DNA of 43,614 bases from RPQJ01 sp963714645 (GTDB lineage: Bacteria > Pseudomonadota > Gammaproteobacteria > Steroidobacterales > Steroidobacteraceae): contig CAVQQX010000178.1 of the NCBI GenBank assembly GCA_963714645.1, forward strand, positions 1 to 43,614, written 5' to 3'. A model generated the notes under the pieces. The model saw only the letters and a list, made by a program, of their open reading frames with translations. It was not told where the DNA came from and ran no database searches. The position numbers and the translations under genes are program-made. Below are positions 34,881-43,298 of this stretch, in pieces (position 1 is the first letter of the stretch; every line of letters starts with the position of its first letter).

Positions 34881-35217
34881 CTACAGGTCGTCGAAGCCAC
34901 GCAGGCTCGCAAAACTCGTCGAGCGACGCGCGTTGCGTGCGCAGCGTGTTGATCGGATACGCGGTGTCGGCATGACCGGACCGCTGCGGCGGCCCGACTC
35001 TGCGGTCGACGTAAAAGAACATCCCGACTGGCGCGTCGAAGAGGTCATAGTTCTTCGCGCGCTGGCGCAGGCGCGACACACGGTCATCGCGTGCGATGCC
35101 GATCGTCGCGTAGAGATCCTGGCCTGCCTCGACGCGCCGGCTGCGGCAGGGCTCGCCGAGGCGGCAGCTCCGGCGGCTCGCAACGGCTTCACTGACCTTC
35201 TCTGCAGTCCCTCCTCC
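34881..35217 (-). pseudogene. Nitroreductase remnant with internal deletions and a frameshift
   Basis: Three non-adjacent pieces of one nitroreductase appear in order on the minus strand: an N-terminal piece (KVSEAVASRRSCR, near 35190), a middle piece (GQDLYATIGIARDDRVSRLR to FYVDRRVGPPQ) and a C-terminal piece (AYPINTLRTQRASLDEF then, after one extra T in a T4 run, ASLRGFDDL with TAG at 34881-34883). The FMN-binding stretches between them are missing. A GGAGGAG box at 35211-35217 remains upstream. The gene cannot make an enzyme. Confidence 0.75.
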
Positions 35218-35372
35218 CGGCGCGGGGTGCTGCCAGAGTGCGGCGCTGGGCGGCGGATCCTCGGTGCCGCGGGTCCGCATGCTCTGGCGAAGGAGGCGGG
35301 CCCCGTGCGGGGTTCGTCGCCTCGCCGCTGCCGGTGAATTTGGTTACGCTGCGCGCCGGCCCCGAGGTACGC

Positions 35373-35879
35373 ATGCACGAGCTGAGACAGTACGTCGCCG
35401 ACGTGCCGGACTTCCCCAGGCCCGGCATCCTGTTCCGCGACATCTCCCCGCTGTTGCGACGGCACTTCGCCGCGACGGTCGCGGCGGTCGAACGGCTGTT
35501 CAGCGACGCCGAATGGTCGCGCGTCGACGCGGTCGCGGGCATCGAGTCGCGCGGGTTCATCTTCGCGGCAGCGCTCGCCGAGCGTCGCGGCAAGGGCTTC
35601 GTGCCGATCCGCAAGAAGGGCAAGCTGCCGCCGCCGGTGGTCGACCTCGCGTACGAACTCGAATACGGCACCGGCGTGCTCGAAATGCAGGCCGGGGAGG
35701 GCGGGCTGCTGCTCGTCGACGACGTGCTCGCGACCGGCGGCACGCTCGGCGCCGCCGTCGCGCTCAGTCGCCGTGCAGGCTACGCGGTGCGCGGGATCGG
35801 CGTGCTGATCGACATCGGCCTCGCCCCGGGTTTCGCGGCCGACGGCCACGTGCCCCGGACCGTGCTGCGCTACCCCTAG
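35373..35879 (+). CDS. apt: Adenine phosphoribosyltransferase
   Basis: Apt salvages adenine to AMP. The 168-residue protein begins MHELRQYVADVPDFPRPGIL with FRDISPLL, has the specificity region GIESRGFIFAAALAERRGKG, FVPIRKKGKLP and the PRPP-binding loop LLLVDDVLATGGTLGAAVAL. A few residues are missing before this loop relative to E. coli Apt, but no motif is lost. ATG 35373 matches the family start. The open frame upstream is not conserved. Confidence 0.95.
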   Translation: MHELRQYVADVPDFPRPGILFRDISPLLRRHFAATVAAVERLFSDAEWSRVDAVAGIESRGFIFAAALAERRGKGFVPIRKKGKLPPPVVDLAYELEYGTGVLEMQAGEGGLLLVDDVLATGGTLGAAVALSRRAGYAVRGIGVLIDIGLAPGFAADGHVPRTVLRYP

Positions 35880-35926
35880 GCGGACGGGACAGTCCCGATG
35901 TCCGCGAGTCCCGAGGTGCCCGCCGG

Positions 35927-37015
35927 GTGACCGCCACCGTCTCGCTCGCGACGCTGCCTGTGGCGTTTCGCGCAGGAGTCGCGAGCCGGCTCGAGGCCAT
36001 GGGCGAGGGACCCTGGCCATTGCCGCAGACCGAAGCCGCCGCGACGATCGAGCGCAGCCTCGCGCGCGTCTGGGCCTGCAGTGACTTCGTGGCCGGCGCC
36101 TGCGTGCGCGACGCATCGATGCTGCCCTGGCTCGCCACCGACGCATGCCTGGGCAAAACGCTCGGCCTCGATGCGTTCGTCGCCCGCGTCGATGCAGCCG
36201 TCGGCCCCGCTCCTGCCGACGATGCGGCGTTCATGGCCACGCTGCGTCGGGCGCGGCGCCGGGAACTCGTGCGGATCGCGTGGCGCGACATCGCGGGGCT
36301 CGCGCCCGTCGAGGACGTCCTGCGCGAGCTGTCGGCGCTCGCGCAAGCCTGCATCGGTGCGGCCTGCCGCTATGCGACCGCGCTGCTCGGCCGGCGCCAC
36401 GGCATCCCCCGCGCCCGCGACGGTCGCGAGCTGCCCCTGCTCGTGCTCGCCATGGGCAAGCTGGGCGGCGGCGAACTCAACTTCTCGTCCGACGTCGACC
36501 TCGTGTTCGCATTCGCCGAGCACGGCGAGACGGCGGGTCCACGCCCGCTCGAGCACGAGGAATTCTTCACGCGAGTGGGCCGGCGCGTGGCGCAGTTGCT
36601 CGGCACGCCCACCGACGAGGGCTTCGTCTACCGCGTCGACCTGCGGCTGCGCCCGTTCGGCGAATCTGGCCCGGTGGCCGTGAGCTTCGACGCGATCGAG
36701 GACTACCTGCAGCAGCACGGCCGCGACTGGGAGCGCTACGCCTACGTCAAGGCGCGCCCGGTGCACGGCGCGGAGGCCGGCTTCGAGGTACTGTATCGAG
36801 ACGTGCTGCGGCCCTTCGTGTACCGGCGCTACCTCGACTTCGGCGTCTTCGAGTCGCTGCGCGGCATGAAGGAACTCATCGCACGCGAGGTCGAGCGGCG
36901 CGAGCTGCAGCAGAACATCAAGCTCGGCCCGGGAGGCATCCGCGAGATCGAGTTCGTGGTGCAGGCGTTCCAGCTGCTGCGCGGCGGCAGCACGCCGCGC
37001 CTGCAGGTGCGAGGG
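35927..37015 (+). CDS. glnE: Glutamine synthetase adenylyltransferase GlnE, 3' end lost at a sequence junction
   Basis: GlnE adenylylates and deadenylylates glutamine synthetase. Only about the first 363 of the usual ~950 residues are present. The N-terminal deadenylylase nucleotidyltransferase site is clear: MGKLGGGELNFSSDVDLVFA, followed by RVDLRLRPFGESGPVAVSF, ERYAYVKARPV and the linker GPGGIREIEFVVQAFQLLRGG. After PRLQVR the frame stays open by chance but turns into the antisense of the next, oppositely oriented gene. GTG 35927 is the likely start, 47 bases after apt. Confidence 0.9.
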
Positions 37016-37030
37016 CCCGACCTCGTGGAG
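37005..37030. other. Junction 1: glnE 3' truncation abuts an actinobacterial-type gene 3' truncation
   Basis: Within these bases the plus-strand GlnE similarity ends (LQVRG) and the minus-strand erythromycin-esterase similarity ends (GSLEEVLHEV). Both genes are cut mid-domain, facing each other. No repeat, integrase or attachment site is visible. Confidence 0.8.
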
Positions 37031-38800
37031 CACTTCCTCGAGGCTGCCCGGCATGCCAGGCCTGACCACCTTGCACTCCGACGGGCCGCCCCATTCGCTG
37101 GCCGCCGTGACGGTCCCTCCGTAGGTGGTGAAGCCGATGAGCCGGGACTCGTCTCGACGGCGCTCGCGCACCAGTTGACCCAGCGTGATCTGGCCGTCGG
37201 CGCCGAGCTCCGTCGCGCGGGCGTCGCCGACGTGAGAATTGTGTGCCCACACCACGATGCGGGTGTCACCGGGTTGGCCTCGTTGCTCGTCGAGGTGGGC
37301 GAGCAATGCGTCGAGGGCGTCCGCCATGTGCGTGTCGCGCAGGTTCCACGAGTCGACGCGTCCGCGGAACATGGCGCGGTAGTAAGCTTCCGCGTCTCGA
37401 ACGGTCGCTGCGTTCTGCACTGCGTTGAACAAGTCCTCCTCGGCGCGGCTCCCGTCCCGGCGAAGGAAGGCCAGTCGGTTGCGTTGGAGTTCCACCAACT
37501 GGTCCACTGCCTGGCGCTCACACGATTCTCCCGCCCCGAACGCCGCGGCGTAACCGTAGGCCTGGCCGTCGTCGCCCGACGTGTGATCGAAACACTCGTA
37601 GCGGTGACGCGCGCGTGCGGCGGCAACGTGGTCGACGGTGTCGAGGTAGTCGATCACCGACTGCATGGAGCAGTGCATGCTGTAGAGGTCCAGCCCGTAG
37701 AAGCCTGTCTCCATGGATGATTCGGCCCGCTGTCGCTCGTTGTGGTGGCGCAGCCAGTCGACGAAGTCGCGGACCACCACGTTGCGCCACATCCACGCCG
37801 GGAAGCGCTCGAATCCGCTGAGGGCCTCGTCGGCGGTTCGATCGTGGCCCGCACCTCGCACGAAACGGTTGACGCGATACGCGTCGGGCCAGTCCGCTTC
37901 GGCAGCGACCGCGGTGAAGCCCTTCTGCTCGATCAACCAACGTGTGATCTCGGCGCGCGCCCGGTAGAACTCATGCGTACCGTGGGAGCTCTCGCCGATC
38001 AGCACCACTCGGGCGTCACCGATGAGGTTGCTCAGCTCCTCGGGAGGGGGCACTCCATCGGTTGCGGGAATTGCTATGCTGCGCAACGCATCTGCCGACC
38101 GATGGCGGCGAGTCGTGCGACGCGTGGCCGGCACGGTCGGGGTGGTCAACAACGCGCGCACCTCGTCGTCGCCGACTTGGGTGAAGTCCCAGTACGAGGC
38201 ACCGACGGCGGTGAAGGGCGTGGGCATCGACGCGCAGATGACGTCGTCGACCATTGCGGCGAACTCGCGGCACGTCGACTCGGGGGCGGCAGGCACCGCG
38301 ATGACGAGATGCGCCGGTTCCTGGTCACGAATCGCGAGGACGGCGGCCAGCATGCTGGATCCCGTGGCGAGGCCGTCGTCGACGAGAACCACCGTCTTGC
38401 CTGCCAATCGAAGCGGTGCGCGGTCCCCGCGGTAGGCGGCTTCGCGCCGGATGAGCTCACGGCCCTCGCGGTCGACGACGTCGCGCAGTTGCCGGGCGTT
38501 GACCCGAAGTCCTCGAACGACGTCGTCGTTGAGCACGGTTCGACCGCCGCTGGCGATGGCGCCCATCGCGAACTCCGCGTGACCCGGCACGCCGAGCTTA
38601 CGCACGATGAAGCAGTCCAGGGGTGCGCTCAGCGCGCGCGCCACCTCCGCGGCGACTGGGACTCCACCGCGAGGCAACCCCAGCACGATGACGTCGTCGC
38701 GGTCGGCGTAGGCGCTCAGCAGGTCGCCGAGGATCCGCCCGGCTTCGGTGCGATTGCGAAACACCGCGGTGCCGGCATCGCGGGCTGGGTGAATACTCAT
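37020..38800 (-). CDS. Phosphoribosyltransferase / erythromycin-esterase fusion (Rv2030c-like), 3' truncated
   Basis: One polypeptide joins two enzymes. Residues ~13-220 are a type I phosphoribosyltransferase: VIVLGLPRGGVPVAAEVARA and the PRPP loop VVLVDDGLATG at 137-147. Residues ~242 to the end are an erythromycin-esterase fold: LIGESSHGTHEFYRARAEIT (Glu270, His273), ADWPDAYRVNRFVRG, FYGLDLYSMHCSMQSVIDYL and VWAHNSHVGDA. This layout matches Rv2030c of Mycobacterium tuberculosis, a DosR-regulon protein of ~680 residues. About 593 codons remain before the junction. ATG 38800 has an AGGAG box. It lies 28 bases after the DUF1876 gene. Confidence 0.85.
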
Positions 38801-38828
38801 TCTTGCTCCTGGGGAACGATCGTGGTGC

Positions 38829-39104
38829 TCATGCCGAACTCAATGCCGAGGCGGCGTCCATCTCAGCGGCGGCATCGGTGAACAGTTGCCGGACCAGATC
38901 CGACAGCGCCCGCGCCACGGCCAGCTTCTGGCCTATCGGTTGATGGACGTCGTCTTCTGCATCGAGTCGAGACGATCCACGGCCGACGATGGTGGTTCCG
39001 CGCCAGTTCAACCGCACGACCGCCCGAGCGTGCTGGTCGCATTCGTCGAGAACGGTTGTCAACGAAGGCCTCTCGGCTCGCTGCGACGACTGAGGTGGTT
39101 TCAC
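38829..39104 (-). CDS. DUF1876 protein (Rv1738/Rv2632c-like)
   Basis: This 91-residue protein carries the DUF1876 core: ARAVVRLNWRGTTIVGRGSS, then PIGQKLAVARALSDLVRQLF. Mycobacterial members such as Rv1738 belong to the hypoxia-induced DosR regulon and resemble ribosome-hibernation factors in fold. GTG 39104 is preceded by AAGGAG. It sits between the Acg-like gene and the Rv2030c-like fusion, all on the minus strand with short gaps, so an operon is likely. Confidence 0.8.
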   Translation of the reverse strand: MKPPQSSQRAERPSLTTVLDECDQHARAVVRLNWRGTTIVGRGSSRLDAEDDVHQPIGQKLAVARALSDLVRQLFTDAAAEMDAASALSSA

Positions 39105-39159
39105 GATGCTCCTTGTGAGACGTTCGAATTCGGGGGCCGCCCGGGCTTGGTCAGAGATC

Positions 39160-40111
39160 TTAGGGCACGGTGAAGTGCAGAACCTCCGACAGCGGCCGTC
39201 GCGGCGTCGGGGCCGGAATCTCCTCGAGTGCTGGGGCCGTGCCGAGTCGCACCAGTACCTGCGGCAGCGGACGGCCGGTGATGGCGGCCACGATGTCGCG
39301 GGACGCGGCGACTTCGGTCATGTGGGTCAGGGTGCAACTGGATAGCCCGGCCATGGTGGCCTCGAGCAACACGGCTGACAACGTCTCCCCGCAGCCCAGG
39401 ACATCGCGACGAACGTCGTCGAGCGCGGAGATCACCAGGATGGTCGATCGGTCGTCACCCATCGTCACCCGGCGCTCTTCGTTGTGGGTGACGGGAAAGC
39501 TGCGCCCCACGTCCACCCGGTCGCTCTCGGCGGCCGACACGAGCGCGCTGCGTGGAACGCCGTCGCTGACTTCGTATGGTGCTGTCCACCAATTCATCTC
39601 GGCGTGGTATTCCGAATCGTAGAGTCGCAGCGCCTCGGTGAGCGAGGACGCTTCGGCCAGCTCGGCTCGGTCGCTCGCGCTGATCACGTCCACCGCGGAC
39701 ACGTCGGCGTATACGACCGTGCGCATCATGCGCTCGAAGTCGTCCCAATCGTTGGGCGGACCGAACGGCAGTCGGTCGGTGCGCCGCTGCAGAATTGCAT
39801 CGGCACGCCGGCGGTGACCGCTCTGTCACGAAGCTGATGGGGGAGAAGTCGATCGATGCGAGGTGCGTGTGGTCGTTCGGGTTCGGGTAGTAGTCGACGT
39901 GGCTCTCGTGCCCGGCCGCGGCCATCGCTACCCGCAGGTGGTCCAGAGCGGCGCCGCAACTGATGAGCGCCTCGCGGCCGCCACGGTCGGTCGCGACCAG
40001 CCGGTCGGCGTCGACGAAGAGGTGCAGTTGGGCGGCCTCGACGACCCAACGCCACGGCTGCGAGTTGTGATAGGACGGCGCACGGCAGGCCACGCCCGCA
40101 CCGCACCCGAT
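39160..40111 (-). pseudogene. acg: Acg-type FMN nitroreductase (Rv2032-like), 5' truncated and frameshifted
   Basis: The sequence matches mycobacterial Acg, a nitroreductase-fold protein of the DosR regulon that sequesters flavin. The N-terminal part has CRAPSYHNSQPWRWVVEAAQ, GREALISCGAALDHLRVAMA and HLASIDFSPISFVTE. An extra C at about 39820 breaks the frame. The protein resumes ADAILQRRTDRLPFGPPNDW and continues through EYHAEMNWWTAPYEVSDGVP to PRRPLSEVLHFTVP. The native start is missing: the frame is closed by a TGA just before GCGAGVACRAPS, at the junction with a cysteine-synthase fragment. Confidence 0.85.
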
Positions 40112-40118
40112 TCAGGGC
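40100..40118. other. Junction 2: acg 5' truncation abuts a cysteine-synthase fragment
   Basis: Minus-strand Acg similarity ends just before ACRAPS. The plus strand then opens directly into the cysteine-synthase motif IQGI at 40111. Both genes are cut internally. Confidence 0.75.
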
Positions 40119-40370
40119 ATTGCGTGGGTCTTATTCCCAAACCTGCGTACCGAGTTGCTCGATGGGGTGATTCAAGTGGATGCTGAGCCGCCCGGCACCG
40201 GCCCGGCGCTGTGCCCGTGAAGAAGGCATTCTGGTCGGCATCTCAAGCGGCGCCACACTGGCCGCCATTGCCCAAAAATTACCCGACCTGCCTGCGGGTG
40301 CCACCGTTTTGGGCTTCAACTACGACACCGGCGAGCGCTACCTGTCGATCGAGGGCTTCTTGCCGGCCTT
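40111..40370 (+). pseudogene. cysK: Cysteine synthase A, C-terminal fragment with indels
   Basis: Translated in pieces, this gives the end of an O-acetylserine sulfhydrylase: IQGI, PNLRTELLDGVIQVD, then after indels around 40175-40195 ARRCAREEGILVGISSGATL, AAIAQKLPDLPAGATVLGFN and YDTGERYLSIEGFLPA. The GISSGAT and YDTGERYLS motifs are classical CysK. At least two or three small indels break the frame, and the N-terminal two thirds are absent. Residue choice resembles Burkholderiales CysK. Confidence 0.8.
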
Positions 40371-41017
40371 ACCCTCTTCGCGACGACAGCGCCTGCCGTC
40401 GAATCCGGCTGCGGCGTTGATGCAAGTCGCTTCGGGCTTTACGATTCATGCTGGCTGGCCTTTGGTGAGATGGTTTGGATGCCTCGTAACCAACCATCCT
40501 ATCGATCCGGGGTCAGCCAACCTCCTTTGCCATCAAACACTTGCGCCCGTCGCCGAGGGCTCAGCGCCTAAAGTAAGTGCCATTCACGTTAAGGCGGCCC
40601 GTATTCTCGAAGCGGCCGGGTGTCGTGCGCCCCGCCACGGCGATGCTCAGGCCGCCCAATGGGCGCAGGCCATCGCCTCGATGACGCCGCTGAGCAATAC
40701 GAAACTGAACGAGTAGATGTAAATACAAAACCATAAACATGGCCAAACAGTAACACGCCCGCATCGCCCTGATCGCGGCGACGGGAGACGGGTAGTTGGG
40801 GCTGGCCTCGCCGCCGACGAAGTGACCTTCGCCCCTTCGAGACCATCCCCGCCTCGATCTCGTTGAGCGGGAGGGGCGCCTTCTTCTCGTTGACCCGCTT
40901 CTTCCAGTCGAGCTTGCCGTCCGCGGCGTCCTGGATCTGGAGGGCGACCTCGCGGAGCTTGTCCGGCGCGCAAACCGCGTCGATCATGAACGTACGAAGT
41001 ACATAGACATCGCCGTA
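40371..41017. other. Region without recognisable gene
   Basis: Both strands have short open frames but no clear product. On the plus strand a frame runs on from cysK to 40716. On the minus strand, 40589-40987 has a plausible piece (DKLREVALQIQDAADGKLDW, then KKAPLPLNEIEAGMVSKG), which I cannot assign. A short AT-rich stretch with no evident promoter lies at 40715-40745. The stretch reads like several short joined fragments. Confidence 0.4.
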
Positions 41018-42397
41018 TTGCTGGTCATTGTGAACGGCATGCGCTTCTCATCGGTGGGTGCCACCCTGCAGGACGATGACGGCCAGGACATCAATCTGGA
41101 TCAACTCAAACTGGGCATGACGGTGCGCGTGAGTGGCACTGCCGACGACAGCACCCAGCTGGGCACGGCCAGCCAATTGGCCTTGGTGCATGGCACACGG
41201 GGCACGGTCACAACCGTGAATGCATCGGCCAACACACTCACCTTGCTGGGGCAAACGGTGAACACCAACACGGCCACCGCCTACCAGGGTGTGAGCGGAC
41301 TGGCCGGACTGACCGCGGGGCAATCGGTGGAGGTGTACGGCGCCTTGCAGGCCGACGGCAGCTTGCTGGCAACCCTCATCCAGCTCAAAAGCACAGCATT
41401 CACGACCTTGAGTGTGAACGGTGTCGTCAGCAACTTCAGCGGCACCAATTTCAAGCTAGGCAGCCTGACGGTGAACTACAGCACGGCGGTGGTTACCGGG
41501 GTGCTGGGCGACGGCAAGCGGGTGAAGATCAAGGCAGCGGCTAGCAATTTTGACGCGGTCAACAATGTGCTGACGGCCAGCACGGTAAAAGTCGAGGAAG
41601 CGAGCTCGGTATATGGCGCTGCCGTCACGGCAGGCGCGTGGCTGAAGATCAAGGGCATCGCCGATGCGGCACCCATCAATGGCGTGTTGAAGGTCTCGGG
41701 TACGCCGGTGAATGTGTCACAGGCAGCGATCAAGGGCAACACCAGCACCATCACGGCGGGTCAGCTGCTTGAGGTCAAGGGCAACTGGGACGGCAGCGTG
41801 TTGCAAGCCACACAGATTGAACAGGACGGCTACCGTGCCGGCCAGATTGGCGGCAGCAACGAGCTGTATGGCGCTGTCAGCAGCATCAATGGCAACACCG
41901 TGGTCGTCAACGGTGTCAGTGTTGACTTGAGCACTGCGACGTTCGGGCATAGCGCCACCCTGGCCCAAGTGGCGGTCGGCAGTTATGTCGAGATCAAGGG
42001 GAACATGTCGGGCAACCTGCTGAAGGCGACCAAAGTCGAGCTCAAGACCAATGGCACCGGTAGCAGCACCAGTACCGATAGCAGCCACGGTAACGACAAC
42101 AGTAGCGATAGCAACCACGGCAACGACAACAACGCCAGCGACGATAGCAGCCACGGGACGGTTGGCGATGTGAGCTATGAACAATACGGTCAGGTGTCAG
42201 ACTTTGCGTCTGTGGCCAGTTTCAAGCTCAACGGCTTGACGGTTGATGCCTCTGCGGCCCGTTTCGAGCACACGAATGCGGCCAGCCTGGCCAACGGGGT
42301 CTATGTGGAAATCAAGGGCACCCAAGGCAGCAACGGCGTGTTCATCGCCACCAAGGTGGAGATCAAGAACCACAGCAATCACGACAGCAATGACTGA
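41018..42397 (+). CDS. DUF5666 repeat protein (OB-like beta domains), probably 5' truncated
   Basis: This 459-residue frame consists of about five DUF5666-type units, each with a VNG turn, a Leu-rich strand, VEIKG/VEVYG and an ATKVE end (for example SYVEIKGNMSGNLLKATKVE and NGVYVEIKGTQGSNGVFIAT). Such proteins are normally exported lipoproteins or periplasmic proteins of Betaproteobacteria. No signal peptide is present, and the frame opens with TTG 41018 inside what looks like a first unit (VNGMRFSSVGATLQDDDGQD), so the 5' end is probably missing. A Ser/His/Asn/Asp-rich linker (DSSHGNDN-type repeats, about 42067-42160) precedes the last unit. Stop TGA at 42395. Confidence 0.8.
   Translation: MLVIVNGMRFSSVGATLQDDDGQDINLDQLKLGMTVRVSGTADDSTQLGTASQLALVHGTRGTVTTVNASANTLTLLGQTVNTNTATAYQGVSGLAGLTAGQSVEVYGALQADGSLLATLIQLKSTAFTTLSVNGVVSNFSGTNFKLGSLTVNYSTAVVTGVLGDGKRVKIKAAASNFDAVNNVLTASTVKVEEASSVYGAAVTAGAWLKIKGIADAAPINGVLKVSGTPVNVSQAAIKGNTSTITAGQLLEVKGNWDGSVLQATQIEQDGYRAGQIGGSNELYGAVSSINGNTVVVNGVSVDLSTATFGHSATLAQVAVGSYVEIKGNMSGNLLKATKVELKTNGTGSSTSTDSSHGNDNSSDSNHGNDNNASDDSSHGTVGDVSYEQYGQVSDFASVASFKLNGLTVDASAARFEHTNAASLANGVYVEIKGTQGSNGVFIATKVEIKNHSNHDSND
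42067..42160 (+). repeat. Imperfect tandem repeat encoding SHGNDN-type units
   Basis: About three degenerate units with AGCCACGG(T/C)AACGACAAC encode a hydrophilic Ser/Asp/Asn/His linker in the DUF5666 protein. A shorter echo (NHSNHDSND) forms the C-terminus. Confidence 0.7.
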
Positions 42398-42440
42398 CCC
42401 CAGGGCCTGAAGCGCCTGGTTTTGATCTGAAAATGGTGTC

Positions 42441-42477
42441 GGCCAGCGTTCCTTGGAACGCTGGCCGCTCCTTTTTT
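42441..42477 (+). terminator. Rho-independent terminator of the DUF5666 gene
   Basis: A 12-base stem GGCCAGCGTTCC / GGAACGCTGGCC with a very short TT loop is followed within six bases by six T (42472-42477). It lies 44 bases after the stop codon. Confidence 0.9.
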
Positions 42478-42502
42478 GCGCGTCTTTCTTTCTATTGAAT
42501 TC

Positions 42503-42804
42503 TCAACAAAACTCCCGGCTCTGCGTCGTCAAGCCGCCCAGCAGCGGCGTCAGGTCTTGCAGGTGCCCGGCAATCAGGTGGCAGACGTCTCTGCGGTGTT
42601 GACCACATGCGTGCCGCCGAGCCCAATCGATGCGGGCGGTCACGGGGGCAAGTGAGCAATTTCACCGTTGAAACTGCCGTCTTCCGACTTGCCCTTGCGG
42701 GTGTTGGCAATTACGATTTCGCTGCCGTCGGCGAGGACCAGCAGGCCAGTGTCACCGGCCTGCCCGCCACTCAGCGGATAAAACACGGTGCGGTCCAGCG
42801 CGGC
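42503..42804 (-). pseudogene. AlaX-like alanyl-tRNA editing protein fragment, frameshifted
   Basis: The minus strand encodes DRTVFYPLSGGQAGDTGLLV and IANTRKGKSEDGS, the N-terminal signature of trans-editing AlaX / AlaRS second additional domain proteins, which deacylate mischarged tRNA-Ala. After LPP a shift gives VTARIDWARRHA, followed by a damaged stretch where the zinc-binding HxxxH motif should be, and then CHLIAGHLQDLTPLLGGL, ending at TGA 42503-42505. The N-terminus of AlaX is replaced by another sequence. Not functional as read. Confidence 0.65.
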
Positions 42805-43023
42805 AATCACCACCGATTCAGGAATGTGCGGATTCAGCTTGGGCGCTGCCACCTTCAGGCGCGCTGGCAGCAACACATCGCGCTTGTCTGTGCGGCCCGA
42901 TCCGTCGTTCAAATCCACCGGGTCTGTCGTGTGGCGCTCCAGCACGTCAAAACCGCACTCTACTGGCTGCAATGCTTCAACTTGGTGAATGCATGTGTAT
43001 GCGGCGCGGATTGCCAACTTCAA
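42805..43023 (-). other. Coding fragment, possibly N-terminal part of a type I restriction R subunit
   Basis: The frame fused in front of the AlaX fragment reads VECGFDVLERHTTDPVDLND, GSGRTDKRDVLLPARLKVA and KLNPHIPESVV. The RL-x-(3)-A-x-(2)-LNP-x-(0-1)-IP pattern recalls the N-terminal nuclease region of HsdR. The match is short, and I would not name the gene on it. Confidence 0.3.
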
Positions 43024-43298
43024 AGTAAATGCAAGTAGTTGATCTGTATTTGTTTTTTTACTTGTTTCCTTCGCTGTTTGCGAACCTTTTTGCCAACTAT
43101 TTCAAAACCGTACGCCCGAGTCTTGCAAAGTAGCTGCGCCCTCCGACTTATGTGCGACCTACTGTTTTATGAATGACCGTTTTTTATGCGAAATCGCAAT
43201 CAAGACCCTAAGAACTCATCGGATTTAGGCTGAAAGTTCAAATCCGTCAGACGTTCTGTATATACAATAACTATTCCGGCAGCCTACTTTTCAAGATC
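43024..43298. other. AT-rich intergenic stretch
   Basis: Base composition drops clearly below the rest of the window. A TATACAAT box at 43261-43268 could be a -10 element for the following gene, with no clear -35. No ORF or stable hairpin is recognised. Confidence 0.4.

Noticed and set aside
38829..40111. DosR-binding palindromes upstream of the mycobacterial-type genes
   Set aside because: I could not find a convincing match in the two short intergenic gaps, and the region upstream of acg is missing.
37005..40118. A genomic island or integrative element carrying the DosR-type genes
   Set aside because: No integrase, transposase, tRNA or terminal repeat is visible, and both ends cut genes on both sides. 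A chimeric contig explains this better.
40589..40987. Minus-strand ORF with a plausible helical segment as a named gene
   Set aside because: Only ~50 residues look protein-like, the rest is inconsistent, and no family could be recognised.
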